Positions 1 through 9,235 of a stretch of DNA of 64,000 nucleotides are shown one piece after another. The DNA comes from JAGDMS01 sp050015455 (GTDB taxonomy: Bacteria > Desulfobacterota > Binatia > HRBIN30). The stretch lies in NCBI GenBank assembly GCA_050015455.1, contig JBEKBJ010000001.1:1-64000 (forward strand). Reading direction: 5' to 3'. The translations under genes were made by a program, and so were the position numbers. Each line of letters opens with the position of its first letter. Positions within the stretch are counted from its first letter, which is position 1. The notes under the pieces were generated by a model. It was not told the DNA's origin. It saw nothing but the letters and a program-made list of their open reading frames with translations, and made no database searches.

Positions 1-289
1 CTACGCGCTTTAAGAAAGCTAAATAAAGAAAACCAAAAGAATCGCAGACAACTCCCCCTCTAACCGAGCGGACATCTGTAACTGCTAATGACCCGGACTT
101 GTGTAAGTGCCACCAACAGTTGATAGCTCCTGATGCATCGCTTCCGGCGCTCGTCTCTAAGCCTGCCGGGCGTCCGCCGGCAATTCCCTGCGCGAGCCCG
201 CCTGGCCCACAGCCGTCAGATGCTAATGCGAACACAGCAACAAAGAAGGCCGAGAATGCTTTGCACATGCTTCGCGCTAGCGTCATCAT
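1..289 (-). CDS. possible exported lipoprotein, 5' part only (runs off the window)
   Basis: An uninterrupted frame of 96 codons reads leftwards from a double ATG at 284-289 to the window edge. The N-terminus has a short basic start (residues near MMTLARS), a hydrophobic stretch (FFVAVFALA) and then SDGC, which could be a weak lipobox. The remainder resembles no family I know. Codon use is unlike the neighbours (several TTA and TTT codons) and the first 120 bases of the window are AT-richer, so this may be acquired DNA or a chance frame. No clear ribosome binding site precedes the ATG. The downstream part lies outside the window. Confidence 0.3.
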   Translation of the reverse strand, partial: MMTLARSMCKAFSAFFVAVFALASDGCGPGGLAQGIAGGRPAGLETSAGSDASGAINCWWHLHKSGSLAVTDVRSVRGGVVCDSFGFLYLAFLKRV

Positions 290-632
290 CTTTGCTGGCC
301 GCCCGCTCACGGAGCCGAAATATGTACTTAGCTGACCACCCAGATTTGCCAACCCTTGCAACCGGCTACAGCATATCACGCAGGGTGACCAGCAGGCAAA
401 TGCTCGGCAATGCGCCGCGATTCCGAAGGGTTGGGCACTGTTGAGGCCGGAAAAACCCCCGCGCAACCCTTGCAGGATCTCGCAGCCCATCACGCCTCGG
501 CTCCGCTGGTGCTGGGTTTCCCATCTAAATCGCTGCCGATCCCTGCCGGCATTGACCTTGCCCTTCAGGCTTGCCCACGACGGCCCACAACCTCGCGACC
601 TCGGAATCGCCAGCGTGTGCAACGCGGGCGCC
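290..632. other. intergenic stretch without a supported gene
   Basis: Short frames exist on both strands but none has a plausible start, family resemblance or codon pattern. I see no tRNA, no T-rich terminator and no strong repeat. It separates the end of the acylphosphatase gene from the left-edge reading frame. Confidence 0.4.
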
Positions 633-926
633 TCAGCGCCGTATGCGAAAGGCGTCGAACTCACCGGCGTGCGGCAGCCACTGCTCTTCGACGTCGGTGA
701 CCAGGGCCCCGCCCGGGCCCGCATGACACCACGTTACCAGCTGCTGCAGGCGGTCGCGCGGGCCCTCAGCGACCAGTTCGACATAGCCGTCGTATGTGTT
801 GCGCACCCAACCGGTCACACGGAGACGGCAAGCTTCGTCGACGGTGGAGAAGCGAAAGCCCACTCCTTGCACGCGCCCTTTGATGCGCAAGTGGACGCGC
901 GCTCTCTGATCAAGAGGATCGGTCAT
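633..926 (-). CDS. acyP: acylphosphatase
   Basis: The 97-residue protein is full length for acylphosphatase, a small cytosolic enzyme hydrolysing carboxyl-phosphate bonds in acyl phosphates. The family signature GRVQGVGFRF is present with the phosphate-binding Arg at about residue 25. The catalytic Asn lies at about residue 43 in WVRNTYDG, and the protein ends with the usual FRIRR-type tail. The ATG at 926 lies 13 bases after the ligA stop and is preceded by AAGGTAG, so it is probably translated from the ligA transcript. A longer frame into ligA exists but adds residues with no counterpart in the family. Confidence 0.9.
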   Translation of the reverse strand: MTDPLDQRARVHLRIKGRVQGVGFRFSTVDEACRLRVTGWVRNTYDGYVELVAEGPRDRLQQLVTWCHAGPGGALVTDVEEQWLPHAGEFDAFRIRR

Positions 927-939
927 ACTTCGGCTACCT

Positions 940-2982
940 TCAGGTTTCCCCGAGCAGCTTCCGCAGTTGCTCTTCGGTGATCGTCTTGACCGCCAACTCA
1001 CGCGCTTTGTCGAGTTTGGAGCCGGGGTCCTCGCCGGCGACGACATAGTCGGTGTTCTTACTCACACTGCCGCTGACGCGGCCGCCGCAGGCTTCGATCT
1101 CCCGCGCTACCTGATCGCGAGGAACGGACAGCGCCCCGGTCAGCACGAAGGTCTTGCCGGCCAGCTTGCCGGTGCGTTGGCGCCGCTCGGCGGTCGGGTT
1201 GACGCCGGCTTTCTGGAGCCGCTCGATGATCCTCGCGTTCTGCTCAAGCTTGAAGAAGGCACGGATCTCGCGCGCCGTTTCGGGTCCTACTTCCCGCACC
1301 CCGAGCAGCTTCTTTCCGCTGGCTTTCTTAAGTTTGGCGATGCTGGGGAATTCGTCGGCCAGCACCTCCGCCATGTGCTCGCCGACCTGCGGGATGCCGA
1401 GCGCGTAGATGAAGCGTGCCAGTGTGGTCTTCCTGCTTTTCTCGATGTTGTCGAGAATGTTCTGCGCTGATTTCTCGCCCATGTGGTCGAGGTCGACGAG
1501 ATCCTTCTTCTTCTTGGCAAGCTCGTAGAGATCCGCGACGTTCTTCACCAAATCCTTGGCCGTGAGCTGCTCGACGAGCTTATCGCCGATGCCGTCGATG
1601 TTGAGCGCGTGCTTAGAGGCGAAATGGCGGATCGACTCGCGCAACTTGGCCGGGCAGCTCATGCCGATGCAGCGGTACGCCGTCGCACCCTCCTCGCGCA
1701 CTACTTCACTCTGGCAGGCGGGGCATTCCTTCGGCATATCAAACTTAGCCTCGTCTCCGGTCCGTTTTTTGAGCACCACCTTGACGATGTAGGGAATGAC
1801 GTCACCGGCGCGTTCGATAAGGACGGTATCGCCGATGCGGATGTCTTTCCGCTCGATCTCGTCCATGTTGTGCAACGAGGCGCTGGAAATGGTCACGCCC
1901 CCGACCTGCACGGGCTCCAGCTGCGCGGTCGGCGTGATGACGCCGGTGCGGCCGACCGATGGGATGATGCCGATGATCTTCGTCGTCCCCTGCTGCGCCT
2001 TGAACTTGTAAGCGATGGCCCAGCGGGGAGAGCGGGAGATCTCGCCCAATTGCCGCTGCAGTTCCAGGCTATTCACTTTGGCGACGATGCCGTCCACCTC
2101 GTACGGCAGCGCCGCGCGTTGCGCCGCCATGTCGCGATGGTACTGGACCACGGCGTCGGCGTCGGCGCACAGCTGGTTCAACGGATTGGTCTTCAGTCCC
2201 CACGCGGAAATGACCTGCAAGAACTCCCAGTGACTTTTCAGCTCGACGGCGCCGGCGATCTGGCCGAAGCCGTGGCAGAAGATGTCGAGCGGGCGTTGTG
2301 CCGTGATGCGTGAATCGAGCTGCCGCAGCGAGCCGGCGGCGGCGTTGCGCGGGTTAGCGAAGAGCGGCTCGCCGCGCTTGTTACGCTCCTCATTCAACTG
2401 GCGGAAGGCCGCCTTCGGCAGGATCACTTCACCACGCACCTCGAGTCGCGCGGGCACCGGAGGCGCCTTCTTGTCGGATCGGATCAGCCGCAGTGGGACG
2501 CTGCGGATAGTCTTGACGTTGGCGGTGACGTTCTCGCCGTTGCTGCCGTCGCCGCGGGTGGAGGCGACCGTCAACTCGCCGTTTTCGTAGACCAGTTCAA
2601 TGGCGGTGCCGTCGAGTTTCGGCTCCGCGACGTACTCGACCGGCCGTTCGCGTTCGAGCGCCCGCTGCACCCGACGGTCGAACTCGCGCAGCTCATTCTC
2701 CGCCATGGCGTTGTTCAGCGACAGCATCGGCAAGGTGTGGCGGACGGTTTCGAACCGCTCCGCCGGCGGTGCGCCGACCCGTTGGGTCGGTGAAGCCGGG
2801 CTCCGAAGCTCGGGATGGGTGTCCTCCAGCTCCACCAGCCGGCGGAACAGGGCATCGTATTCCGCATCGGAGATGACCGGGTTGTCGAGCACGTAATACC
2901 GATAGTTGTGGTAGTCGATCTCGCGCCGGAGCTGTTCGATTTCGTGGCCGATGTCGGCTGCGGAGGAGGCTTTGCGAGGCAC
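940..2982 (-). CDS. ligA: NAD-dependent DNA ligase LigA
   Basis: The enzyme seals nicks in duplex DNA using NAD+ during replication and repair. From the GTG at 2982 it is 680 residues, normal for LigA. Domains in order: N-terminal Ia NAD-binding helices (HNYRYYVLDNPVISDAEYD); adenylation domain with the nucleotidyl lysine in EPKLDG at about residue 122; OB fold; four-Cys zinc finger (CPAC...CIGMSCPAK); helix-hairpin-helix repeats; and a C-terminal BRCT domain of about 78 residues. The frame extends 38 codons upstream, but those residues have no counterpart in LigA. A good promoter places the transcript start at or next to the GTG. Acylphosphatase follows in the same direction. Confidence 0.95.
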   Translation of the reverse strand: MPRKASSAADIGHEIEQLRREIDYHNYRYYVLDNPVISDAEYDALFRRLVELEDTHPELRSPASPTQRVGAPPAERFETVRHTLPMLSLNNAMAENELREFDRRVQRALERERPVEYVAEPKLDGTAIELVYENGELTVASTRGDGSNGENVTANVKTIRSVPLRLIRSDKKAPPVPARLEVRGEVILPKAAFRQLNEERNKRGEPLFANPRNAAAGSLRQLDSRITAQRPLDIFCHGFGQIAGAVELKSHWEFLQVISAWGLKTNPLNQLCADADAVVQYHRDMAAQRAALPYEVDGIVAKVNSLELQRQLGEISRSPRWAIAYKFKAQQGTTKIIGIIPSVGRTGVITPTAQLEPVQVGGVTISSASLHNMDEIERKDIRIGDTVLIERAGDVIPYIVKVVLKKRTGDEAKFDMPKECPACQSEVVREEGATAYRCIGMSCPAKLRESIRHFASKHALNIDGIGDKLVEQLTAKDLVKNVADLYELAKKKKDLVDLDHMGEKSAQNILDNIEKSRKTTLARFIYALGIPQVGEHMAEVLADEFPSIAKLKKASGKKLLGVREVGPETAREIRAFFKLEQNARIIERLQKAGVNPTAERRQRTGKLAGKTFVLTGALSVPRDQVAREIEACGGRVSGSVSKNTDYVVAGEDPGSKLDKARELAVKTITEEQLRKLLGET

Positions 2983-2988
2983 GCGCCT

Positions 2989-3016
2989 ACTATAACCAGT
3001 CCACGAGAGGTGGCAA
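2989..3016 (-). promoter_or_regulatory. sigma70-type promoter of ligA, apparently leaderless
   Basis: Reading leftwards, TTGCCA (3016-3011) and TATAGT (2994-2989) are separated by 16 bases, each 5/6 to consensus. Transcription would begin about 7 bases further on, at about 2982, which is the GTG chosen as the ligA start. No ribosome binding site lies between the -10 box and the GTG, in line with a leaderless mRNA. Confidence 0.5.
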
Positions 3017-3059
3017 TCCGGACGGCGCGCTCGCCCCCAGAACCCTCCATACAAATTGC

Positions 3060-3088
3060 TTGACTTCTTTGCTGGCCAGGAAAAGAAT
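3060..3088 (+). promoter_or_regulatory. possible promoter of the first dockerin/PPC-like gene
   Basis: TTGACT at 3060-3065 is 17 bases from AAGAAT at 3083-3088, giving a predicted start near 3095. That is about 23 bases before the GTG at 3118. The -10 box is only a 4/6 match, so this is tentative. It diverges from the ligA promoter. Confidence 0.35.
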
Positions 3089-3117
3089 TCACCCAATTTC
3101 GTCGCTGAAGAGATGAC

Positions 3118-5955
3118 GTGGCTAGCGGTTCAAGTCAGAGCGTTCTAGTTGCCGGGCTGTTCGCCTGGTGCCTGTTGCAGACCGCAGCCGCTCTGGGGGC
3201 GGTATCGTGCCCGGCGGATATCGATGGGGACGGACAAGTCACCGCCTTGGATTTGGCGGTCGTGGTGGCGGCGGTGGCGGGTGACACGGGCGACCCGACC
3301 CTGCAGAGCAAGGCTGACGTCAACGGCGATGGTGCGGTGACCGCCGCCGATATCGTTCTGGTGGTGGGAGCGCAAGGGCCGTGCTCGGTAACGCCGCCCA
3401 CGGCAACGACGCCCGCGGCAACGACGCCCACGGCGACACGCACACCATCTTCTCTCACGCCGAGGAGCACGCCGACGCCCACCAGCACCCGGAGTACTCC
3501 CACGGCAAGCGCTACGCCGACCGTGACCCCAACCCCGACGCCGACGGCCACTCCCACTATGGTGTGTCCGACGGAGGTGGTGGTGCTTGGACCGACGCCC
3601 ACGACCATCAACGACACACTGGCCTCCGCATCTTGCCAGCGCGACGTTGGTGGGGAAGGAATCCTCGTCCCCGTCAACCTGTATTCGGTTTCGGGCACGC
3701 CAGGAAGCGCTATCAAGATTGATGTCGCCGCCGGTTCCTTCGTTCCTTACGTCGTCGTCTATGACGCCGATGGCCAGTTCTGGGTGGAAGACGGCTCCGG
3801 ACCGCCGCCGATCGAATTCTACGTGACCACTTCGAAGCCGTACGAGTTTCTGGTGAGCTCCTCGTCAGCGACGGCCGACGTGAGTTCGTACACGCTGACC
3901 GTGAGCAGCAGGACATGCCCCACACCGGTGCCGCTGACCTTCGGCACGGTCACCGGTAACCTGGATGGTACGGAGTGCCCGGATCCTGGCTTCCCGTCGA
4001 CAGGAGTCCTGCCCAACCCGGCGGACATCTACTCCTTCACGGTGACGCAGGTGCCCACGAATGTGTCGATCATAATGCAACAGTCTTCGGTCAATGACGA
4101 TCTTTATGCCACACTGTCGATGCGCTCACCCAATCTGGTTGCGGGTGGCAGCTGGTACAACGGGCTCGAACTGGTGTCGTTCGATCTGGATACCGATTGC
4201 AGCTCGCAAACGGCCTTGAATCCTCCTTCCTGTGCGCAGATCAACTTCCTCGCGCTGCAACCCGGGATGTACGCGATCGTAGCCAGCGGCGCAGGCGGAA
4301 CCGGTAGTTACAGCTTGTCTCTAACTTCGCCTTCGTGCCGGCCGAGGACGCTGAGCAACATCCCGGCGGATGCGCCGCTACAGTGCAATCCAGGGCATGC
4401 CGGTTCTTGCACATGCTCGCCGCAAGCGTCCGAGGGGGCTCCCCCGACCGCCTGCGGTGGCACGCTCACCGCCAACACTGCCTGTGCCGCGCCGCTGCAG
4501 ATTCCGGGCATCAGCGATGACGAACCCGGGGATGTCGCCAGTCCTGCGGACCTGTACAGCTTCAGCGCCAATGCGGGTGACGTCATCAGCATCTTAATGA
4601 CGTCCGACGACGATGCCCATTTGTATCTGCTCGGGCCGGCGCCTGGCGTAACACCATCACCAGGTGCGACGCCGCCCAATGTGCTCATCGCCCAGGACGA
4701 CGACAGCGGCATCGACGACACGCGGGACATACCTGCCGGATACGGCGATTCCGAGCTTGCCGCCACGTTGGTGCAGAGCGGAACCTACACGATCGTGGCG
4801 GCCAACAACGAGCAGGTTGATCCGGACTTTGGTCCAGTGAACTACACGCTCTACATCCAGAAATGTCCCTCCAAGGGCCTGGTCACCCCCCCCACCCCGG
4901 TCAGCGATACCTTTTCGAGCGCCGAGTGCGTGGGGTACGGCGGCATTCCCTACCGCTCCTACAGCTACGCCACTGGCAAAGCTGGGCAGTTCCTGAGCGC
5001 CAACGTGACCTCGGACACGGTCGACGCCTTCGTGCGCATCCTGGGGTCCGACGGCAGTGTGGTGGAGAACGACACCGACCCGTTTGCAACGGCCGGCACC
5101 GACGCCCGCGCCAGCCGCATCCTGCAACAGAATGGAATCTATTTCATCGAGGTGTCGACCAACGTGGACACAGGAGAGGTCGATCCGACCACCATACCGC
5201 CACCTGGGTTCACCTTGACTGCTACGACTTGCCCGACAAAGCCCGCGGCCAGCGTGATGAACGGCACCTTTGGAAGCTCGTCGTGCGTGCTGTCGACCGG
5301 GCAGAGATACGATGTGTATAGTTTCAGGCCGACAACGGTTCCGAGCGTCGCGTCGGTCTCGCCTCCAAGCAATGGGTGCGTTTTGAACCTGATGGCGGAG
5401 GGCCCACAGACTCCCGATGACGGATGTAACTCGGCAACCTCGGAGATGCCGCTGATGAGCGCCGGGGGTTATTACGGTTTCATGATCGCCGCGAACGACT
5501 CGGGGGTAACCGGTCCGTACGCAGCGCGGTTCAGTCAGGGGTGCGCGTTGGTGAGCGCTACCTTCGGCGACGTGGTTAGCGGCACGCTGTCAGGTGGCGG
5601 TTGCACGACCGCTGATGGAGCGCTGGTGAAATGGTACCTTGTGCATGGGCCGGCCGACGTGGTGCAGTTCAACACCCAGCTGTCGGGGACGGTCGCAACT
5701 GGCTTTGCGTTCGGCGGCGCATTGATTGACATCTTCGGCATTGAGCCGTTCACGGGAGCCTTCGTCGACTATCCGGACCAAGCCGACTATCCGGGCCAAC
5801 CGGCGGAGCCGTTATTTCAATTCCCGCTGTCCCCCTCGACGACGCCACCGCCGCCGTTTGGCGGCGACCTCGGCGTTCTCGTCCGCATCGTCGGCGCTAC
5901 CCCGTCCGATGTCGGCTCATACACCATCGAGATCGATCCGGCGTCATATCGCTAG
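3118..5955 (+). CDS. secreted dockerin-like / Thr-Pro linker / PPC-like repeat protein (copy 1)
   Basis: A 945-residue exported protein of unknown role. After a signal peptide (VLVAGLFAWCLLQTAAALGA) come two EF-hand loops of dockerin type (DIDGDGQVTALD and DVNGDGAVTAAD). A Thr/Pro linker follows to about residue 150, then about six beta-rich units of 90-130 residues. These resemble PPC (bacterial pre-peptidase C-terminal) domains, with Cys pairs and phrases such as DLYSFSANAGD and SYTLTVSS. No catalytic domain is seen. The GTG at 3118 is the only available start because a TGA lies in frame at 3106; the n-region carries no positive charge, which is odd. The gene is a tandem paralogue of the next one, and its last codons and TAG stop sit in the sequence that begins copy 2. 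Confidence 0.8.
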   Translation: MASGSSQSVLVAGLFAWCLLQTAAALGAVSCPADIDGDGQVTALDLAVVVAAVAGDTGDPTLQSKADVNGDGAVTAADIVLVVGAQGPCSVTPPTATTPAATTPTATRTPSSLTPRSTPTPTSTRSTPTASATPTVTPTPTPTATPTMVCPTEVVVLGPTPTTINDTLASASCQRDVGGEGILVPVNLYSVSGTPGSAIKIDVAAGSFVPYVVVYDADGQFWVEDGSGPPPIEFYVTTSKPYEFLVSSSSATADVSSYTLTVSSRTCPTPVPLTFGTVTGNLDGTECPDPGFPSTGVLPNPADIYSFTVTQVPTNVSIIMQQSSVNDDLYATLSMRSPNLVAGGSWYNGLELVSFDLDTDCSSQTALNPPSCAQINFLALQPGMYAIVASGAGGTGSYSLSLTSPSCRPRTLSNIPADAPLQCNPGHAGSCTCSPQASEGAPPTACGGTLTANTACAAPLQIPGISDDEPGDVASPADLYSFSANAGDVISILMTSDDDAHLYLLGPAPGVTPSPGATPPNVLIAQDDDSGIDDTRDIPAGYGDSELAATLVQSGTYTIVAANNEQVDPDFGPVNYTLYIQKCPSKGLVTPPTPVSDTFSSAECVGYGGIPYRSYSYATGKAGQFLSANVTSDTVDAFVRILGSDGSVVENDTDPFATAGTDARASRILQQNGIYFIEVSTNVDTGEVDPTTIPPPGFTLTATTCPTKPAASVMNGTFGSSSCVLSTGQRYDVYSFRPTTVPSVASVSPPSNGCVLNLMAEGPQTPDDGCNSATSEMPLMSAGGYYGFMIAANDSGVTGPYAARFSQGCALVSATFGDVVSGTLSGGGCTTADGALVKWYLVHGPADVVQFNTQLSGTVATGFAFGGALIDIFGIEPFTGAFVDYPDQADYPGQPAEPLFQFPLSPSTTPPPPFGGDLGVLVRIVGATPSDVGSYTIEIDPASYR

Positions 5956-8900
5956 CGGATCGAGTCGCATCGTTTTGGTTGCGGGCCTCCTGACGTGGTG
6001 TCTGCTGCGACCGACGGGCGCCTGGGCGGCGCAAATGCCGTGCCGGGCGGATATCAATGGGGACGGACAAGTCACCACGGCGGATCTATCAGCCGTGATC
6101 CAAGCTGTCGCAGGTGACACAGGCGGAAACCCAACTCTGCTGAGCAAGGCCGATGTCAACGGCGATGGTGCGACCACCGCCGCCGACATCGTCGTGGAGG
6201 TGGGAGCGCAAGGGCCGTGCTCGGCGACGCCGGGGACGCCTCTGCCCTCCGCGACCCCGACTCCGACGCGCACCAACACCAGAGGAGAAACGCCGACGGC
6301 AAGCGCGACCCCAACCCCGAGGCCGACTGCCACTCCCACGGCCAGCGCTACGCTGACCGCGACCCCAACCCCAACGACGACCGCCACCCCCACCGCAAGC
6401 GCCACGCTCACGGCGACCCCAACCCCGACGCCGACCGCTACCCCTACGGCAAGCGCTACGCTCACGGCGACCCCAACCCCGACGCCGACCGCCACTCCCA
6501 CGCCGACCACGACCCCAACTTGGACGGCGACCGCGACTCCCACTCCTTCGGCTACCCAAACCCTAACGCCGACCGCGATTCCCACGGCGACCGCGACGCT
6601 AACGCCAACGTGCACCGCTACTCCTACGGCGAGTGCTACGCCGACCGTAACCCCAACCCGGACGCCGACCGCCACTGCCACGATGGTGTGTCCGACGGAG
6701 GTGGTGGTGCTTGGGCCGACGCCCACCAGCATCAACGACGCACTGACCTCGGGATCCTGCAAGCGCTACCTCGCTGACCAAGAAATCCTCGTCCCCGTCA
6801 ACCTGTATTCGGTTTCGGGCACGCCGGGGACAGCGATCAAGATCGATGTGTCCGCACCGGCAGACTCGATCGCTCCCTATGTCCTCTTGTCCGATGCGGA
6901 CGGGCAGTTCGGGGACCAGGAGAGCGGACCTCCGATCGAGATGCCGACTGCGACTCCCACGGCAGGCGCCACACAGGAAGTCTTCATCGAGTTCTACGTG
7001 ACCACTTCCAAGCCGTACGAGTTCCTGGTGACCTCCTCGTCAGCGACGGTCGAGGGCTCGTACACACTGACCGTGAGCAGCAGACCCTGCCCCACACCGG
7101 TGCCGCTGGCGCTCCCCGCATCCAAGGCGGCAAATCTGGATGGCACCGAGTGCCCGGATCCAGAATATCCCTCGACGGGAGACTACCCGAATCCGGCGGA
7201 CATCTACAGCTTCACGGTTACCCAGGTGCCAACGAATGTGTCGATCACCATGCAACAGATTTCGGCCACCGACACTCTTTACGCCACTCTCTCCATGCGC
7301 TCGCCCAACCTGGTTACGGGCGGCAGCTGGTACAACGGGCTCGAACTGGTGTCGTACGACATTACCACCGACTGCAGTTCAGACACCTTGACTTGTGCGC
7401 AGATACAATTTCTCGCGTTGCAAGCCGGGACCTACACAATCGTGGCCAGCGGCGAAGGCGGGACCGGCAAGTACACGTTGTTTCTGTCGAAGGCGCCGAA
7501 CGGTTCGTGCTCAGCAAAAGCACTGACGAACATCCCGGCGAATGCGCCGCTACAGTGCAATCCAGGGCATGCGGGTTCTTGCGCGTGCTCGCAGCAAACC
7601 GACGCAAACCCCGGAGCATCACTGTACTGCGGCGGCATCCTTACGTCCAACACCAGCTGTGCCGCGCCGCTGCAGATTCCCGGCATCAGCGACGGCGAGC
7701 CCTCGGATGTTGCCAGTCCTGCGGATCTGTACACGTTCAGCGCCAATGCGGGCGACGTCATCAGTGTTCTCATGAATTCCGACGATGATGCCCATTTGTA
7801 TCTGCTCGGGCCGGCGCCTGGCGTAACGCCAGCACCGGGTGCGACGCCACCCAATGTGCTCATTGCCCAGGACGACGACAGCGGCACCGAGGACGACATC
7901 CACGACCCAAATGCCGGATACGGCGATTCCGAGCTTGCCGCCACGTTGGTGCAAAGTGGGACCTACACGATTGTGGCGGCCAATAACGAGCAGGTTGATC
8001 CGGACTTTGGTCCAGTGAACTACACGCTCTACATCCAGAAGTGCCCGGCGAACACTTTCTCCGGTCAGGTCAGCGATACCTTTTCGGGCAGCGAGTGCGT
8101 GGGGTACGGCGGCATCCCCTTCCGCTCCTACAGCTATGCTACTGGCCAAGCCGGGCAGTTCCTGAGCGCCAACATGACCTCGGACACAGTCGACGCGTTC
8201 GTGCGCATCCTGGGACCCAACGGCAGTCAGGTGGCGAACGACACCGACCCGTTCGCAACGGACATTACCAGCACCGACGCCCGCGCCAGCCGCATCCTGC
8301 AACAAAATGGAATCTACTACGTCGAGGTGTCGACCAACCTGGATGCGGGAGAGGTCGATCCGACTACCTCACCGCCACCCGGGTTCACCTTGACTACCAC
8401 TACCTGCCCGACAAAGCCCGCCGCCAGCGTGATGAACGGCACCTTTGGAAGCTCCTCGTGCGTGCTGTCGACCGGGCAGCTATTCGATGTGTATAGTTTC
8501 ACGCCGCCAAGCATTCCGAGCGTCGCCTCCGTCTCCCCCCCAAGTAATGGATGCGTGCTGAACCTGATGGCGGAGGGCCCACAGACTCCGGATGACGGAT
8601 GTAACTCGGCAACCTCGGACATGCCGTTGATGAGCGCCGGGGCTTATTACGGTTTCATCATCGCCGCGAACGACCCGGGTGTAACCGGTGCATACACGGC
8701 GCGGTTCAGTCAGGGGTGCGCGTTGGGGAGCGCCAGCTTCGGCGACGTGGTTACCGGCACGCTGTCCGGCGGCGGTTGCACGAGCGCCGATGGGGTGCCG
8801 GCGCAATGGTACCTTGTGCATGGGCCGGCCGATGTGGTGCAGTTAAATGCCCCGATGTTGGGGACGGTCGCGGCTGATTTTGCGTTCATCGGTGCCTTGA

Positions 8901-9133
8901 CTGACATCTCCGGAACCTCGACTTTCACCACAGACATCATCGAAGACTTCACCGAAGATCTGAGCCCGCCGATGCCGTACCCGTTCTTTCAATTTCCACT
9001 GCCACCCTCGACGGCGCCACCGCCGCCGTTTGGCGGCGACATCGGCTTTCTAGTCCGCATCGCCGGCGCCACCCCGTCCGATGTTGGCTCATACACGCTC
9101 GAGATCGATCCGGCATTCTACTCCTACTACTAG
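5909..9133 (+). CDS. secreted dockerin-like / Thr-Pro linker / PPC-like repeat protein (copy 2)
   Basis: A 1074-residue paralogue of the preceding gene with the same order: signal peptide (IVLVAGLLTWCLL then TGAWA), two dockerin-type loops (DINGDGQVTTAD, DVNGDGATTAAD), a Thr/Pro linker about twice as long as in copy 1, and about six PPC-like units. The two proteins are closely similar after the linker. The position matching the copy 1 GTG start is ATC here (5948-5950). The usable start is therefore the ATG at 5909, inside the 3' end of copy 1, which supplies a basic n-region (SRSIRR); a TTG at 5975 is a weaker choice. The stop codon falls in the left arm of an inverted-repeat element. Function unknown; probably a cell-surface or extracellular protein. 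Confidence 0.78.
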   Translation: MSAHTPSRSIRRHIASGSSRIVLVAGLLTWCLLRPTGAWAAQMPCRADINGDGQVTTADLSAVIQAVAGDTGGNPTLLSKADVNGDGATTAADIVVEVGAQGPCSATPGTPLPSATPTPTRTNTRGETPTASATPTPRPTATPTASATLTATPTPTTTATPTASATLTATPTPTPTATPTASATLTATPTPTPTATPTPTTTPTWTATATPTPSATQTLTPTAIPTATATLTPTCTATPTASATPTVTPTRTPTATATMVCPTEVVVLGPTPTSINDALTSGSCKRYLADQEILVPVNLYSVSGTPGTAIKIDVSAPADSIAPYVLLSDADGQFGDQESGPPIEMPTATPTAGATQEVFIEFYVTTSKPYEFLVTSSSATVEGSYTLTVSSRPCPTPVPLALPASKAANLDGTECPDPEYPSTGDYPNPADIYSFTVTQVPTNVSITMQQISATDTLYATLSMRSPNLVTGGSWYNGLELVSYDITTDCSSDTLTCAQIQFLALQAGTYTIVASGEGGTGKYTLFLSKAPNGSCSAKALTNIPANAPLQCNPGHAGSCACSQQTDANPGASLYCGGILTSNTSCAAPLQIPGISDGEPSDVASPADLYTFSANAGDVISVLMNSDDDAHLYLLGPAPGVTPAPGATPPNVLIAQDDDSGTEDDIHDPNAGYGDSELAATLVQSGTYTIVAANNEQVDPDFGPVNYTLYIQKCPANTFSGQVSDTFSGSECVGYGGIPFRSYSYATGQAGQFLSANMTSDTVDAFVRILGPNGSQVANDTDPFATDITSTDARASRILQQNGIYYVEVSTNLDAGEVDPTTSPPPGFTLTTTTCPTKPAASVMNGTFGSSSCVLSTGQLFDVYSFTPPSIPSVASVSPPSNGCVLNLMAEGPQTPDDGCNSATSDMPLMSAGAYYGFIIAANDPGVTGAYTARFSQGCALGSASFGDVVTGTLSGGGCTSADGVPAQWYLVHGPADVVQLNAPMLGTVAADFAFIGALTDISGTSTFTTDIIEDFTEDLSPPMPYPFFQFPLPPSTAPPPPFGGDIGFLVRIAGATPSDVGSYTLEIDPAFYSYY
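6285..6685 (+). repeat. coding minisatellite for the Thr/Pro linker of copy 2
   Basis: The stretch is built from degenerate repeats of about 48-54 bases based on ACGCTCACGGCGACC, CCAACCCCGACGCCGACC and GCCACTCCCACG. They encode runs of TPTPTATPTASATLTA type. Copy 1 has only a short version at about 3400-3560, so the linker length difference between the paralogues comes from repeat number here. The antisense frame is also open over this region but is a by-product of the composition. Confidence 0.75.
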
Positions 9134-9235
9134 TGCCGTTCCGACTGTTAGCCCGAATCGGTTTCGCAAGCTGGCGTCTTGTGGGCACAGGCGTATGAGA
9201 ATGTGCCTTGGCAGAAATATTTGGAACGGCACTAG
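9130..9235. mobile_element. MITE-like element with 13-bp perfect terminal inverted repeats
   Basis: CTAGTGCCGTTCC at 9130-9142 is repeated in inverted orientation as GGAACGGCACTAG at 9223-9235, enclosing 80 non-coding bases. The outer CTAG on both sides could be a 4-bp target duplication, leaving 9-bp arms TGCCGTTCC/GGAACGGCA. The left CTAG contains the TAG stop codon of the preceding gene. No transposase is present, so this would be a miniature non-autonomous element. A long-range transcription terminator is an alternative, although there is no T-tract. Confidence 0.5.

Noticed and set aside
1483..2313. 276-codon plus-strand frame opposite ligA
   Set aside because: Antisense shadow of LigA with no motif or start signal.
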